A stretch of DNA of 64,000 bases from Bradyrhizobium sp. SZCCT0231 (GCF_018130245.1 NZ_JAFCKP010000003.1:496001-560000), one strand, 5' to 3'; positions 46,846 to 56,213 are shown, numbered from the stretch's first letter. Translations and numbers: made by a program. Notes: generated by a model from the letters alone, not told the origin.

Positions 46846-47196
46846 CTAGCCGCGTTCGGCCTTTATGATTTCTGTCATGGTCACGCCGAGCTTGTCCTCG
46901 ACCAGCACGACCTCGCCGCGGGCGACCAGCTTGTTGTTGACGTAGATGTCGATGGCTTCGCCGACGCGGCGGTCGAGCTCGAGCACGGTGCCTGGTCCGA
47001 GCTTCAGGAGCTCACCGACGTCCATCTTGGAACGGCCGAGCACGGCCGAGACCTGCACCGGCACATCGAACACCGCTTCGAGGTCGGCGGCGGCACGCGC
47101 CGCATATTCGTCCTCGTTGTAGCCGACGTCGGTGCCGGCAGGCGGCATCGGGCCGTTGAGATCGGGCAGCGGGACCTGTCCGTCAGTGTCGCTCAT
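46846..47196 (-). CDS. fliN: Flagellar switch protein FliN
   Basis: Cytoplasmic C-ring component that sets rotor direction. 116 residues with the SpoA/FliN domain in the last 75 (VPVQVSAVLGRSKMDVGELL, then GTVLELDRRVGEAIDIYVNN and LVARGEVVLVEDKLGVTMTE). The N-terminal part is acidic and variable as usual. It starts 4 bases after the fliH stop. Confidence 0.96.
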   Translation of the reverse strand: MSDTDGQVPLPDLNGPMPPAGTDVGYNEDEYAARAAADLEAVFDVPVQVSAVLGRSKMDVGELLKLGPGTVLELDRRVGEAIDIYVNNKLVARGEVVLVEDKLGVTMTEIIKAERG

Positions 47197-47199
47197 GGC

Positions 47200-47823
47200 T
47201 TAGCTCCCCCTGCGGGACGCGATATAGCGTCCGACCATTTCGTCGATCTTGGCCGCGATGGCGCCGCGCTCCAGCACGACGCCGCCATCGGCCCATTCGA
47301 TCCGGCAGTCGCCGGTGGCAATTTCCGGCTCGGCCAGGATCACCAGCCGGCCCTCGAAGCCGCTCTGCTTGGCGAGCCGCTCGATCTTCTCGCGCGCGGC
47401 GTCGTAGAGCGCATCGTTGATGCGGACGACGAGATGCGGCGTCGCGACCAGATGCGAAAAGCAGTCCTTGACCAGCGCGATGACCTCGCCGAGCGGCTCG
47501 GCCGCGACGAGATCGGCGCACAGCTTGCGCGCCACCGCGACCGCGACCTCGACCGCCTCGGTCTCCATCCTGGTCTCGATGTTGCCGATGCCGGAGGCGA
47601 CGCCCCGAATTGCGATGTTGATCTCTTCCATGGCGAGCGCGACGCGGCGGTCGCTCTCGGCCTTGGCCTCGCGCTGGCCGGCGGCAAAGCCTTCCTGATA
47701 GGCGCGCGCCTCGGCTTCCGCGACCTTCTGGGCGATCTCGGCTGCGGTCGCGGCCTTCTCGCGCGTCGTCCGCTCGGGCGCCGCGAAGTCGGTATCGAAC
47801 AGGAATTTTGCCGGAGCGGCCAT
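47200..47823 (-). CDS. fliH: Flagellar assembly protein FliH
   Basis: Regulator of the FliI export ATPase. 207 residues: a helical N-terminal half rich in Ala and Glu (AEIAQKVAEAEARAYQEGFA, AGQREAKAESDRRVALAMEE) and a C-terminal domain related to the V-ATPase E subunit (LVVRINDALYDAAREKIERL ... GDCRIEWADGGVVLERGAI). The ATG at 47823 overlaps the fliG stop by one base, and FliN follows. Confidence 0.93.
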   Translation of the reverse strand: MAAPAKFLFDTDFAAPERTTREKAATAAEIAQKVAEAEARAYQEGFAAGQREAKAESDRRVALAMEEINIAIRGVASGIGNIETRMETEAVEVAVAVARKLCADLVAAEPLGEVIALVKDCFSHLVATPHLVVRINDALYDAAREKIERLAKQSGFEGRLVILAEPEIATGDCRIEWADGGVVLERGAIAAKIDEMVGRYIASRRGS

Positions 47824-48917
47824 CAGTACACCAGCTCGTCGTCGGCGCGGTTCTTGGTCAGCATGATCTCGCCCTTGGCGGCGAGGTCCTTGGCGAGGTT
47901 GACCAGCAGCGCCTGCGCCTCGTCGACGTCGCGCAGGCGTACCGGGCCCATCGCCGCCATGTCGTCCTGGAGCATCTTGGCCGCGCGCGAGGACATGTTG
48001 CCGAAGAAGAAGTTGCGGACGTCCTCGTTGGCGCTCTTGAGCGCGACGCCGAGCTTGTCCTTGTCGACGTTGCGCATCAGGGTCTGGGCGGAGCCTGAAT
48101 CCAGCTTCACGAGGTCGTCGAAGGTGAACATCAGCGCCTTGATGCGCTCGGCCGATTCGCGATTGTCCTCTTCCAGCGAGGTGATGAAGCGGGTTTCGGT
48201 CTGGCGGTCGAAATTGTTGAAGATTTCCGCCATCACCTCGTGGGCGTCGCGGCGGCGGGTCTGCGACAGGTTGGACATGAATTCGGTGCGCAGCGTCTTC
48301 TCCACGCTCTCGATCACCTCCTTCTGCACCGCCTCCATCTTCAGCATGCGGTTGACGACGTCGAGCGCGAGCTCTTCGGGCAGGATGCCGAGCACGCGGG
48401 CGGCATGCTCCGACTTCAGCTTCGACAGCACCACCGCGATGGTCTGCGGGTATTCGTTCTTGAGGTAGTTGGCGAGAACCTCTTCCTGCACGTTGGAGAG
48501 CTTCTCCCACATGTTGCGCCCCGCAGGGCCGCGGATCTCGTCCATGATGCCGTTGACGCGCTCCGGCGGCAGGTATTGCTGCAGCAGGCGCTCGGTGGCG
48601 TCGAAATTGCCCATCAGCGCGCCCGAAGCCGACATGCGCGAGACGAATTCGAGCAGCATGTCCTCGACGGTATCGACCTCGACGGTGCCGAGCGTCGACA
48701 TCTCCAGCGAGAGCTGGCGCACCTCGTCGTCGTCGAGCAGCGACCAGATCTTGCCGCCATATTGCTCGCCCAGCGCCAGCATCAGGATCGCGGCGCGCTT
48801 CGGTCCGGCCAGCCCTTCGGTCTTGGCGCCGCCCGCGCGGCTGCCGGCGCGCTGACCGAGCGTGGAGATCACGCTGGTGATGTCGTTCGAGTTGGCGTTC
48901 TGCAAATTGGCGGCCAT
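47823..48917 (-). CDS. fliG: Flagellar motor switch protein FliG
   Basis: C-ring protein that binds FliF and receives torque from MotA. 364 residues; domain order is typical: an N-terminal region, [20 protein letters not shown] (middle), and the C-terminal torque helix region with the charged motif [20 protein letters not shown]. It is longer at the N-terminus than E. coli FliG (331 residues). It follows fliF by 42 bases. Confidence 0.97.
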   Translation of the reverse strand: MAANLQNANSNDITSVISTLGQRAGSRAGGAKTEGLAGPKRAAILMLALGEQYGGKIWSLLDDDEVRQLSLEMSTLGTVEVDTVEDMLLEFVSRMSASGALMGNFDATERLLQQYLPPERVNGIMDEIRGPAGRNMWEKLSNVQEEVLANYLKNEYPQTIAVVLSKLKSEHAARVLGILPEELALDVVNRMLKMEAVQKEVIESVEKTLRTEFMSNLSQTRRRDAHEVMAEIFNNFDRQTETRFITSLEEDNRESAERIKALMFTFDDLVKLDSGSAQTLMRNVDKDKLGVALKSANEDVRNFFFGNMSSRAAKMLQDDMAAMGPVRLRDVDEAQALLVNLAKDLAAKGEIMLTKNRADDELVY

Positions 48918-48959
48918 GTCAGATCACTTCTTGATTCACTTGGCAGTTACTTACTTGGT

Positions 48960-50573
48960 TCATTTGGCTGGTTCGGTCAGCCACTGGCGGATGATCGCGA
49001 CGGTTTCGTTGGGGTTGCGCTCGGCGAGCTCGCCGACGCGATGAACGGACTGGGCGTGGACCTGGCCCTGGATGGTGGCGACGTCGATGGCGCTGGCGGC
49101 GCCGCTCGGCAGCAGCTGCTGGCCGGCGGCCGGCGCCGCCTCTTCCGAGGCGGCCGGGCCCGCCAGCACGCCGGAGATGGCGGCGGCGACATCGTCGGAG
49201 GCGAGGATGCGCTTGACCAGCGGGCGGATCACCAGGAACAGCACGACGAGGCCGAGCAGCATCATCACGCCGAGCTCGACGAAGTACATGACGTCGTCCT
49301 TGGTGAACTGCAGCATGCCGAGGAAGCCGCCAGGTTCGCCGATCGGAGCGGTGGAGGGGGCGTCGGCGAAGCGCAGATTGACGACCTCGACCTGGTCGCC
49401 GCGCTTCTGGTCGAAGCCGATCGCCGAGCGCACCAGGGTGGCGATACGGTCGAGCTGCTCCTTGGTGCGGTCCTGGTAGGCCAGCTCGCCTTTGTCGTTC
49501 TTGGTGTAGATGCCGTCGACCAGCACCGCGACCGAGATGCGGTTGACCCGGCCGGCCTCGGTCACCTCGGTCTTGGTGGTGCGGGAGATCTCGTAATTGT
49601 TGGTCTCCTCGGTCTTCTTGCTCTGGTCCTTGGCCGCGGCGCCGTTGTTCTGCTGGTTGCCGGGCAGCTCGTTGTTGACGGTGACCTGGCCGTTATTGTC
49701 GGCGGTCATGCTCTGCTCTTCGCGGGTCTGGCTCGAGCGCAGCACGCGGCCCTCGGGGTCGAACTTGTCCGAGGTCTGGGTGACCTTGTTGAAGTCGAAA
49801 TCGGCGGAGAGCTGGACGCGGGCGCGGCCGGAGCCGACCACCGAGGAGACGATGTCCTCGACCTGCTTGCGCATCCGCTTCTCGAAGGCGGTGCGGCGCT
49901 CGTCGCCGACGACCTGCTCCGGATCGGTCGCCGCGCCGTCGGCGAGCAGCTGGCCGGCCTCATCGACGATCGAGACGCGCTGCGGCTTCAGCCCGTTGAC
50001 GGCGGAGGCGACGAGATGGCGGATGGCGCGGATCTGCTGGGCCTCCAGCGAGCCGCGGACCCGCACCACGATCGAGGCCGACGGCTCCGGCGCTTCGCGC
50101 GCAAACAGCGGCCGCTCGGGCAGCACCAGATGGACGCGGGCGGCCTGGATGCGGTCGATGGCGCGGATGGTGCGGGCGAGCTCGCCCTCGAGCGCGCGGA
50201 GATGATTGATGTTCTGGACGAAGGAGGTGGTGCCGAGCGCGTCCGACTTGTCGAACACCTCGTAGCCGACACCGCCCCCCTTGGGCAGGCCGCCCTCGGC
50301 GAGCTTCATCCTGAGCCGCGTGACCTTGTCCTTGGGCACCATGATGATGGAGCCCTCGTTGCGGATCTCGAACTGGATGCCCTGGCGTTCCAGGTCCTTG
50401 ATGATGCCGGAGGAATCCTCGACGCTGAGGTCGGTGAACAGCGTCGTCATCTGCGGCGTGGTGACGCGCATGATGACGAACGCGAAGAATCCGATGAGCG
50501 CGGCGGTGACCGCGATCATCGCCCCGAACCGGGCGGCGCCGATACTTTTTAAGAAGTCCCCAAGACCTTGCAA
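48960..50573 (-). CDS. fliF: Flagellar MS-ring protein FliF
   Basis: Builds the MS ring in the inner membrane. 537 residues with a membrane segment near the N-terminus (about 18-38, FGAMIAVTAALIGFFAFVIM) and one near the C-terminus (about 430-450, FVELGVMMLLGLVVLFLVI). Ring-building motifs in the periplasmic part include YEVFDKSDALGTTSFVQNIN and LARTIRAIDRIQAARVHLVL. First gene of the flagellar operon, with a CtrA half-site about 75 bases upstream. Confidence 0.97.
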   Translation of the reverse strand: MQGLGDFLKSIGAARFGAMIAVTAALIGFFAFVIMRVTTPQMTTLFTDLSVEDSSGIIKDLERQGIQFEIRNEGSIIMVPKDKVTRLRMKLAEGGLPKGGGVGYEVFDKSDALGTTSFVQNINHLRALEGELARTIRAIDRIQAARVHLVLPERPLFAREAPEPSASIVVRVRGSLEAQQIRAIRHLVASAVNGLKPQRVSIVDEAGQLLADGAATDPEQVVGDERRTAFEKRMRKQVEDIVSSVVGSGRARVQLSADFDFNKVTQTSDKFDPEGRVLRSSQTREEQSMTADNNGQVTVNNELPGNQQNNGAAAKDQSKKTEETNNYEISRTTKTEVTEAGRVNRISVAVLVDGIYTKNDKGELAYQDRTKEQLDRIATLVRSAIGFDQKRGDQVEVVNLRFADAPSTAPIGEPGGFLGMLQFTKDDVMYFVELGVMMLLGLVVLFLVIRPLVKRILASDDVAAAISGVLAGPAASEEAAPAAGQQLLPSGAASAIDVATIQGQVHAQSVHRVGELAERNPNETVAIIRQWLTEPAK

Positions 50574-50647
50574 GCAACCGCCCCGACCAATCCGACCCGC
50601 AACCGAGCGGCCGACTGGGCAATTATTGCCTAGGGGATGGTTTCGAT

Positions 50648-50655
50648 ATGGTTAA
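50648..50655 (-). promoter_or_regulatory. CtrA half-site upstream of fliF
   Basis: On the minus strand TTAACCAT, the CtrA half-site core, with a second TTAA 6 bases before it (TTAA-N6-TTAA; the full consensus has N7). Located 75-82 bases upstream of fliF. CtrA controls early flagellar genes in several alphaproteobacteria, so the site fits; one spacing base off and only 8 bp, so moderate support. Confidence 0.45.
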
Positions 50656-50690
50656 CGAAGGTTAAGAGGTCGGACAAAAGTGCATCATGA

Positions 50691-50724
50691 AAAAAAATCG
50701 GCCTCGCTGGGCGAGGCCGATTTT
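50691..50724 (-). terminator. Strong terminator after sciP
   Basis: A perfect 14-bp stem (AAAATCGGCCTCGC with GCGAGGCCGATTTT) and a 3-base loop. On the minus strand it is followed by a run of 7 T, just beyond the sciP stop at 50753. It separates sciP from the fliF promoter region. On the other strand it lacks a T run. Confidence 0.88.
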
Positions 50725-50752
50725 CGTCAAAAGCCGCAGATTTCCGGATCGC

Positions 50753-51028
50753 CTACTGGCGATATTGCTGGATGCGGGTGGTGCGAAGACCCGCCAGACC
50801 GTGCTGGTCGATGGAAAACTGCCAGGAGAGGAATTCGTCGACCGTCAGGGTATAACGGCTGCAGGCCTCCTCAAGGGAGAGAAGTCCACCACGGACAGCG
50901 GCGACGACTTCGGCCTTGCGGCGGATGACCCAGCGTTTGGTGCCGGGTGCAGGCAGATCCGCGATCGTCAACGGACTGCCGTCCGGCCCGATGACGTATT
51001 TTACCCTCGGGCGATGGGGTTCTGTCAT
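50753..51028 (-). CDS. sciP: SciP-like (DUF1153) inhibitor of CtrA-dependent transcription
   Basis: Small DNA- or CtrA-binding regulator, 91 residues. The DUF1153 sequence is nearly uninterrupted: KYVIGPDGSPLTIADLP, then KRWVIRRKAEVVAAVRGGLL, SLEEACSRYTLTVDEFLSW and GLAGLRTTRIQQYR. The helix-turn-helix spans about residues 30-75. In Caulobacter SciP represses CtrA-activated genes including flagellar ones. Its position right before the CtrA-type fliF promoter region is consistent with that role. Start at ATG 51028; a longer frame adds 7 residues. Confidence 0.92.
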   Translation of the reverse strand: MTEPHRPRVKYVIGPDGSPLTIADLPAPGTKRWVIRRKAEVVAAVRGGLLSLEEACSRYTLTVDEFLSWQFSIDQHGLAGLRTTRIQQYRQ

Positions 51029-51250
51029 GGCGTACTCACAAACTCTCAACCACTGAACTCACGCCGTAACCGTAACCCCGGCGGCTTAAAAATCCGCTAA
51101 GCCTAAGGCTTCAATACAATTCTCGTTGAAACTTGCGGGAACGCGGCCGTCTCGGCCGGCGGGAGGCGCAATCTCGGCCGGCTGAGCGGGGCAGAAGGTA
51201 AATACTTTACTAACGAACCGGGCCTGCCGTGGTGTCGCAAAGGCCCTGAC

Positions 51251-51440
51251 CGTCGTCCCGGGGCGCGCCAACGGGTCCGCGCGAAGCGCGGCCCGATGAC
51301 AGGCTCCGCGCGAGCCCGGGACCCATAACCCCAGGGAGTCGTTTGACGAAGACTCGGAGTGACCAGCTGCGCGCTACAACCACTCCCTGTGGCTATGGAT
51401 CTCCGCCCCCGTGCGCAATTGCGCACTGGGCGGGGATGAC
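51251..51440. repeat. Palindromic intergenic repeat
   Basis: Array of hairpins (GTCCGCGCGAAGCGCGG; CTCCGCGCGAGCCCGGGAC; and GTGCGCAATTGCGCAC). It fills most of the gap between sciP and flgD. The perfect palindrome at its right end also occurs at 39.4 kb. Confidence 0.7.
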
Positions 51441-51464
51441 ACTGAATCTGTTGCTGCAGTGCTA

Positions 51465-52172
51465 TCAGTTGCTGCTGGTCGCGATGATGCTCTTGACCTG
51501 GCTCAGCGTGTAGCTGGCGCCGTCGATGGTGAGGAGCGGCGGCGACTGGGTCAGGTCGACCGACGACACCACGCCCTGCACCTGCGCGGCGATGCCGACA
51601 TTGTTGTTCGCGACGTCCTTGCCCGTGGCCGAGATCGTGTACTTGCCGTCGGGCCATTGCGTGCCGTCATTGCCCATGCCGTTCCAGGTGAAGGGAATGT
51701 CGGTGCCGGCGGCGGCGGTATATTTGCCGGTGAACACGGTCTGGCCGCTGGAATTGGCCACGGAGATCTCGACAGTGGAGTCGGTGGGCACGTTGAGATG
51801 CCAGGTCGCCGACGAGTTCTTCATGGTGGCGGTCGAGCCGTCGACCAGGGCGGTCTTGCCGACGAAGCCCAGCGCCTGGGTCGCCTGCGTGGTCTGCTGC
51901 AGGGTGACGAGCTGGGCCAGCGAATCGTTGGTCTTGAGCTGCTGCTCGACGCCGGCGAACTGCACCAGCTGCTGGGTGAACTGGTTGGTGTCGAGCGGAT
52001 CCAGCGGGTTCTGGTTCTGCAGCTGCGTCGTCAGCAGCGTCAGGAAGGTCTGGAAGTTGCCGGCGAGCGTCGACCCCGTGGTCGAGCTCATCGACGAATT
52101 CGACGAGGATTTCGGGATGTCGGTCGTCCCGGAGACGACGGAAGGGGCGGTCGCGGCATTCGTGGTGGCCAT
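51465..52172 (-). CDS. flgD: Flagellar hook assembly protein FlgD
   Basis: Hook scaffold (cap) protein exported by the flagellar system. 235 residues: the N-terminal FlgD signature is TFLTLLTTQLQNQNPLDPLD followed by QLVQFAGVEQQLKTN, then a Tudor/FnIII-like part (FTWNGMGNDGTQWPDGKYTI). Start ATG 52172 with GAGGAG upstream. It lies 13 bases downstream of fliK, so the two are one operon. Confidence 0.96.
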   Translation of the reverse strand: MATTNAATAPSVVSGTTDIPKSSSNSSMSSTTGSTLAGNFQTFLTLLTTQLQNQNPLDPLDTNQFTQQLVQFAGVEQQLKTNDSLAQLVTLQQTTQATQALGFVGKTALVDGSTATMKNSSATWHLNVPTDSTVEISVANSSGQTVFTGKYTAAAGTDIPFTWNGMGNDGTQWPDGKYTISATGKDVANNNVGIAAQVQGVVSSVDLTQSPPLLTIDGASYTLSQVKSIIATSSN

Positions 52173-52185
52173 GTCTCGATACTCC

Positions 52186-53781
52186 TCACACTCTGATGTC
52201 GACGCCGCTACTCGATCCGAGCATGCGGCCGTAGCCGCGCCCGACAGGCGCGGCAGCAACGGTTTCGTCCTCGCTGATGATCAGCCGGCGGGCGTTGCCA
52301 CCATTGTCGTTGTTCTGGCCGGATTGCTGGCCCGATGAATTCTGGTCGCGCAGGCTGAAGGACAGCCCGTTGCTGCCGGTCTTGAAGCCGGCATCGTCGA
52401 GCGCGCGCTGCAATTGCGGCGCGTCCTGACGCAGCATTTGCAGCGTCTCCGGCTTCTCCACCGTGAGATGCGAGGTGACCTGGCCGTTGCGGTCGACATT
52501 GATGCGCACGTCGATGCGGCCGAGCTCGGCAGGGTCGAGGCTGATGTCGAAGCGGGACCTGCCGGCGCGAATGGCGGCTGCGATCTCGATCGGCACGCCG
52601 CTGATCGGCACGGCCGTGTTGTGGGTCGCCGCGGTCGCGGTGAGCGTCGCGGTCGATGCCGTGGCAGCCGAGGTCGTATTGGTCAGTGGCGCCTGCACCG
52701 CGGAAGCGGCTTGCGCGCTGGTGTCCGTCGGAGCGATGGCGGCTTGCGTGCCTGCGTGCGCGGCCGGCGCGCCTTGTGTCGGATCGGCGGTGCGGTCGGC
52801 GGGACCTGCCTTCGCCTCGCTCGCTCCGCCATCTGCCTGCGGCTTGAGGCCTTGCGCATGCGCGGCGCTGGCCGGAGCCTGCGCCGTCGCGGCGTTCGCC
52901 TTGCCGGTGTCCTGGTCGATATTCGAGACGTCGGCCTGGGCCTGCGCCGTGACAGCGTCCTTGAACGAGGTTTTCGGCGTGCTCTGACTGGCGACGGCGA
53001 TCAGTCCGCCGTTGGCTTTCGCATCGGTCGTGCTGGCCTCGCTCGTGCCGGTTGCGGTCTCGCCGAGCGTCGTCGTGGTGTCGGCGTCGACCTCGGCGCC
53101 TGCGGCCTTGGCGCTCTTGTCGCCGGCGGTATCGGTCTTGGTGCCGGCGATCTGCGCCGCAGTGGAGGCACTGGCGGCAAGACCTGCGGCGGCGATCGTC
53201 AGCGGCGAGGCGGCGGCATCGCCGGCCTGGCTCGCAGCCGCATTCGGGCCGGCCGGGACGACAGGCGCGGCAACGACGACGTTCGGATCTGGCACGGCGA
53301 TCTGCGTCGCATCCGTCGGCACGGCGGCAGCCGCATCGGCGGCGGTGAAGGCGTCGGTGCCGTCGCTCTTGTCGCCCTTGGTCTCGTCGGATGTCTCCGC
53401 CGATTTGGCGTCTGCCGTCTCGGACTTGTCCTTGATCTTGCCGGCGTCCTTGCCCGGGTCCTTGGCCGGATCGCTGGTCGCCTCGCTCTTGTCGTTCTTC
53501 GCCGGCGCAGACGTGTCGGTGTCGTCGCTCGCCTTGCTCTGCGAAGGCTGGTCCGTGGAAGAGGCGTCGCGCGGGCTGCGGTCGGACGCCGTGGAATCGC
53601 TCCGGCGCGGCGCGGTGTCCTGTGCCTGCGCATTGTTGGCGATCGCCTGGGTGTTGCTGTCGACCAGCGAGCCGAAAGCGTCGGTCGCGGGCATGTCCTT
53701 TGGCCCTTGCGGCCGGGCAGGCTTTTGCTGCGCGCTCTGAATTTGCACGCTTGCCACGACATCTGACGTACGACCAACCAC
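52186..53781 (-). CDS. fliK: Flagellar hook-length control protein FliK
   Basis: Secreted ruler that sets hook length. About 531 residues: a long Ala/Thr/Lys/Asp-rich variable region (about 40-390) and a C-terminal domain of about 110 residues with FDISLDPAELGRIDVRINVD and KPETLQMLRQDAPQLQRALD, the part that switches export substrate. GTG 53781 is proposed as start: AAGGGG lies 6 bases upstream, and it begins inside the transcript predicted from the sigma-54 promoter. The usual longest call starts at TTG 53811, which has no ribosome site and would lie upstream of the predicted transcript start. Confidence 0.9.
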   Translation of the reverse strand: MVGRTSDVVASVQIQSAQQKPARPQGPKDMPATDAFGSLVDSNTQAIANNAQAQDTAPRRSDSTASDRSPRDASSTDQPSQSKASDDTDTSAPAKNDKSEATSDPAKDPGKDAGKIKDKSETADAKSAETSDETKGDKSDGTDAFTAADAAAAVPTDATQIAVPDPNVVVAAPVVPAGPNAAASQAGDAAASPLTIAAAGLAASASTAAQIAGTKTDTAGDKSAKAAGAEVDADTTTTLGETATGTSEASTTDAKANGGLIAVASQSTPKTSFKDAVTAQAQADVSNIDQDTGKANAATAQAPASAAHAQGLKPQADGGASEAKAGPADRTADPTQGAPAAHAGTQAAIAPTDTSAQAASAVQAPLTNTTSAATASTATLTATAATHNTAVPISGVPIEIAAAIRAGRSRFDISLDPAELGRIDVRINVDRNGQVTSHLTVEKPETLQMLRQDAPQLQRALDDAGFKTGSNGLSFSLRDQNSSGQQSGQNNDNGGNARRLIISEDETVAAAPVGRGYGRMLGSSSGVDIRV

Positions 53782-53815
53782 AGGCAACCCCTTGGAAGCA
53801 ACTTCGGACAAGGGG

Positions 53816-53832
53816 TAGCAAGGAGCGGGCCA
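53816..53832 (-). promoter_or_regulatory. Sigma-54 promoter of fliK-flgD
   Basis: On the minus strand TGGCCC-N5-TTGCT (consensus TGGCAC-N5-TTGCA), with GG and GC exactly 10 bases apart. Transcription should start near 53806, giving a leader of about 25 bases to GTG 53781. FlbD, encoded 8 kb away, is the natural activator. Confidence 0.72.
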
Positions 53833-54130
53833 GTGCCCCTCTTCGTTTATTTATATAACAAAAACAATGGGTTGTTTGCTTGAGGGCGCTGCCGGGCAGC
53901 CCGCTGCGACCCCGCCATTTCTGCCGCCCCGGCAAGAATTGCCCTAAGCCGGCCGCCCGCGTGATTGCTTCACCGGAATGCCGCCTATATTAAAGAGGTT
54001 ACCTCAGCCGCTTTCGACTTGGGCAGCCGTGCTCTTCGGGAACTAAAGTTCCGGGGGATTGCCGATGTCCCGCGAGAAAGCACAGAAATCGCGGATCGCG
54101 CTACGCCGCCGTCACAACGCTTTAGGGCCC
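53833..54130. other. Intergenic region between fliK and mnmA
   Basis: About 300 bases, AT-richer around 53845-53875 (TTTATTTATATAACAAAAACA), which may bind an activator or bending protein near the sigma-54 promoter. Small palindromes GAGGTTACCTC and GGAACTAAAGTTCC lie before mnmA. No other gene is supported. Confidence 0.5.
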
Positions 54131-55312
54131 ATGCTCAACAGTCTGGATCTCGAAGGCCGTCCCGAGGACACCAGGGTCGTCGTCGCCATGTCGGGCGGCG
54201 TCGATTCCTCGACGACGGCTGCGCTGCTCAAGGCTGAGGGCTACGACGTCGTCGGCATCACGCTGCAGCTCTACGACCATGGCGCGGCGACCCACCGCAA
54301 GGGCGCCTGCTGCGCCGGCCAGGACATCCACGACGCCCGCGATGTCGCGGCCAAGCTCGGCATTCCCCATTACGTGCTCGATTACGAGGACCGCTTTCGC
54401 GAGTCCGTCATCGACAACTTCGCCGACTCCTATGCTCTTGGTGAAACGCCGGTGCCGTGCATCGAATGCAACCGCAGCGTAAAATTCCGCGACCTCCTGA
54501 AGACCGCGCGCGAGCTTGGCGCGCAGGCGCTCGCCACCGGCCATTACGTCGCCTCGCGCCGTCAGGGCGACGGCTCGCGCGCGCTGGTCTGCGCGGCGGA
54601 TAGCGACCGCGATCAGAGCTATTTCCTGTTCGCGACGACGCAGGAGCAGCTCGACTTCTTGCGCTTTCCGCTCGGCGACATGACCAAGCCGCAAACGCGC
54701 GAGCTCGCGCGCCGCTTTGGGCTCGCGGTCGCCGACAAGCACGACAGCCAGGACATCTGCTTCGTGCCGACGGGCCGCTACACCGACATCATCACGCGCC
54801 TGCGGCCGAACGCGATGGACCCCGGCGACATCGTCGATCTCGACGGCCGCGTGCTCGGCCAGCATCACGGCATCGCCAATTTCACCGTCGGCCAGCGCCG
54901 CGGCCTCGGCATCGCCTCCGGCTCGCCGCTGTTCGTGGTGCGGCTGGAGGCAGCCAGCCGCCGCGTCGTCGTCGGCCCGCGCGATGCGCTGAAGATGCAC
55001 CGTATCGGCTTGCGCGACGTCAACTGGATCGGCGGCGGCGACATCGACCGCGCCATCGGCGGCGGCCTAGAGATGTTCGTGCGCGTGCGCTCGACCCGCA
55101 GCCCCCAGCCGGCCTGGCTGCGCGGCAGCCATGGTCACTATGAGGTCGAGCTCGTCGCCGGCGAGGAGGGCGTCTCGCCGGGACAAGCCTGCGTGTTCTA
55201 TGACGCACCTGGCGGCCAGGCCCGCGTGCTCGGCGGCGGCTTCATCCAGAGCGCCGCGGCGAAGGTCGGCGCGGGCACATCGCGCCCGCTCGCGGAAGCC
55301 GTGCGCGGCTGA
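54131..55312 (+). CDS. mnmA: tRNA 2-thiouridylase MnmA
   Basis: Thiolates U34 of tRNA-Lys, -Glu and -Gln. 393 residues: ATP-pyrophosphatase loop [15 protein letters not shown], catalytic Cys113 in [10 protein letters not shown] and persulfide-binding Cys210 in SQDICFVP. The start ATG 54131 ([13 protein letters not shown]) matches the usual MnmA N-terminus. An earlier ATG at 54065 with GGGGG upstream would add 22 basic residues and is not excluded. The stop lies 260 bases before pmtA, across a repeat. Confidence 0.96.
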   Translation: MLNSLDLEGRPEDTRVVVAMSGGVDSSTTAALLKAEGYDVVGITLQLYDHGAATHRKGACCAGQDIHDARDVAAKLGIPHYVLDYEDRFRESVIDNFADSYALGETPVPCIECNRSVKFRDLLKTARELGAQALATGHYVASRRQGDGSRALVCAADSDRDQSYFLFATTQEQLDFLRFPLGDMTKPQTRELARRFGLAVADKHDSQDICFVPTGRYTDIITRLRPNAMDPGDIVDLDGRVLGQHHGIANFTVGQRRGLGIASGSPLFVVRLEAASRRVVVGPRDALKMHRIGLRDVNWIGGGDIDRAIGGGLEMFVRVRSTRSPQPAWLRGSHGHYEVELVAGEEGVSPGQACVFYDAPGGQARVLGGGFIQSAAAKVGAGTSRPLAEAVRG

Positions 55313-55350
55313 TCATGAAATTGGATCGCACTCTCGCGACGCCGGAAGTG

Positions 55351-55497
55351 CGCACCCTCGCCCGCCTGCGGGAGAGGGTGCTTCCGCAATGGGATACTCC
55401 GAGTGTGGAGAGAACCCTCACCCGCGCCGGAGCTTGTCATCGGGCGCGCCTTCGGCGCGACCCGGTGGGTGCGACCTCTCCCGCAAGCGGGAGAGGC
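55351..55497. repeat. Palindromic repeat (CTCTCCCGC type)
   Basis: A set of hairpins with CCCTCGCCCGCCTGCGGGAGAGGG and CCTCTCCCGCAAGCGGGAGAGG-type arms, between mnmA and pmtA. Shares the CTCTCCCGC...GCGGGAGAG core with the tonB terminator. Confidence 0.7.
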
Positions 55498-55574
55498 TCC
55501 AGACCGCGCGCGGGGCAAGATCCGTTCTCACCAACAAACACACCTTAGAGAATTTTCGCGCAAGGGCAGGGGGC

Positions 55575-56213
55575 ATGGCAGCAGACATCTCGCGGGCCGG
55601 GGTCGAGAAGGCCTATGGCCGCTGGGCGCCGGTCTATGATCTCGTATTCGGCAAGGTGTTCGACGCCGGAAGGCAATCGACCATCGCCGAGGCCGACCGC
55701 ATCGGCGGCCGCATTCTCGACGTCGGCGTCGGCACCGGCCTCTCGCTCTCGGACTATTCGCGCACCACGAAGATCTGCGGCGTCGACATTTCCGAGCCGA
55801 TGCTGCGCAAGGCGCAGGCGCGCGTGCGCGCGCTGCGCCTCTCCAATGTCGAGGTGCTCTCGGTGATGGATGCGAAAAACCTCGCTTTCCCCGACAACGC
55901 CTTCGACGCGGTGGTCGCGCAATATGTCATCACTGCCGTGCCCGATCCCGAAGGCACGCTCGACGAGTTCGTGCGCGTGCTCAAACCGGGCGGCGAGCTG
56001 ATCCTCGTCAACCACATCGGCGCCGAGAGCGGCCCCCGAAAACTGTTCGAACTCGCTTTCGCCCCCATCGCCCGCCGCCTCGGCTGGCGCCCGGAATTCC
56101 CGTGGGCCCGCCTCGAGGGCTGGGCCGCCAGGCACGGCGGCATCACCCTCTCCGAGCGCCGCCCCATGCCGCCGATGGGCCATTTCTCCCTGATCCGCTA
56201 CCGCAAATCGTGA
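55575..56213 (+). CDS. pmtA: Phosphatidylethanolamine N-methyltransferase (PmtA type)
   Basis: SAM-dependent enzyme converting phosphatidylethanolamine to phosphatidylcholine, 212 residues. Motifs: the N-terminal VEKAYGRWAPVYDLVFGKVF, SAM site ILDVGVGTGLSLSDY, ICGVDISEPMLRKA and LKPGGELILVNHIG, matching the Sinorhizobium type. The ATG at 55575 follows AGGGGGC. Phosphatidylcholine is important for plant-associated rhizobia. Confidence 0.92.
   Translation: MAADISRAGVEKAYGRWAPVYDLVFGKVFDAGRQSTIAEADRIGGRILDVGVGTGLSLSDYSRTTKICGVDISEPMLRKAQARVRALRLSNVEVLSVMDAKNLAFPDNAFDAVVAQYVITAVPDPEGTLDEFVRVLKPGGELILVNHIGAESGPRKLFELAFAPIARRLGWRPEFPWARLEGWAARHGGITLSERRPMPPMGHFSLIRYRKS

Noticed and set aside
48240-50552. 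A 770-codon plus-strand frame across fliG and fliF
   Set aside because: Antisense shadow of two well-supported flagellar genes; the product is Asp/Leu/Gly-rich and domain-free.
52208-53935. Long minus-strand frame through fliK in another phase
   Set aside because: Overlaps the fliK frame with its recognised C-terminal domain; the shifted product is Arg/Gln-rich and resembles no family.
54039-54052. Palindrome GGAACTAAAGTTCC upstream of mnmA
   Set aside because: Could be an EcfG -35 or an operator, but no -10 partner at the right distance and no regulator is nearby.
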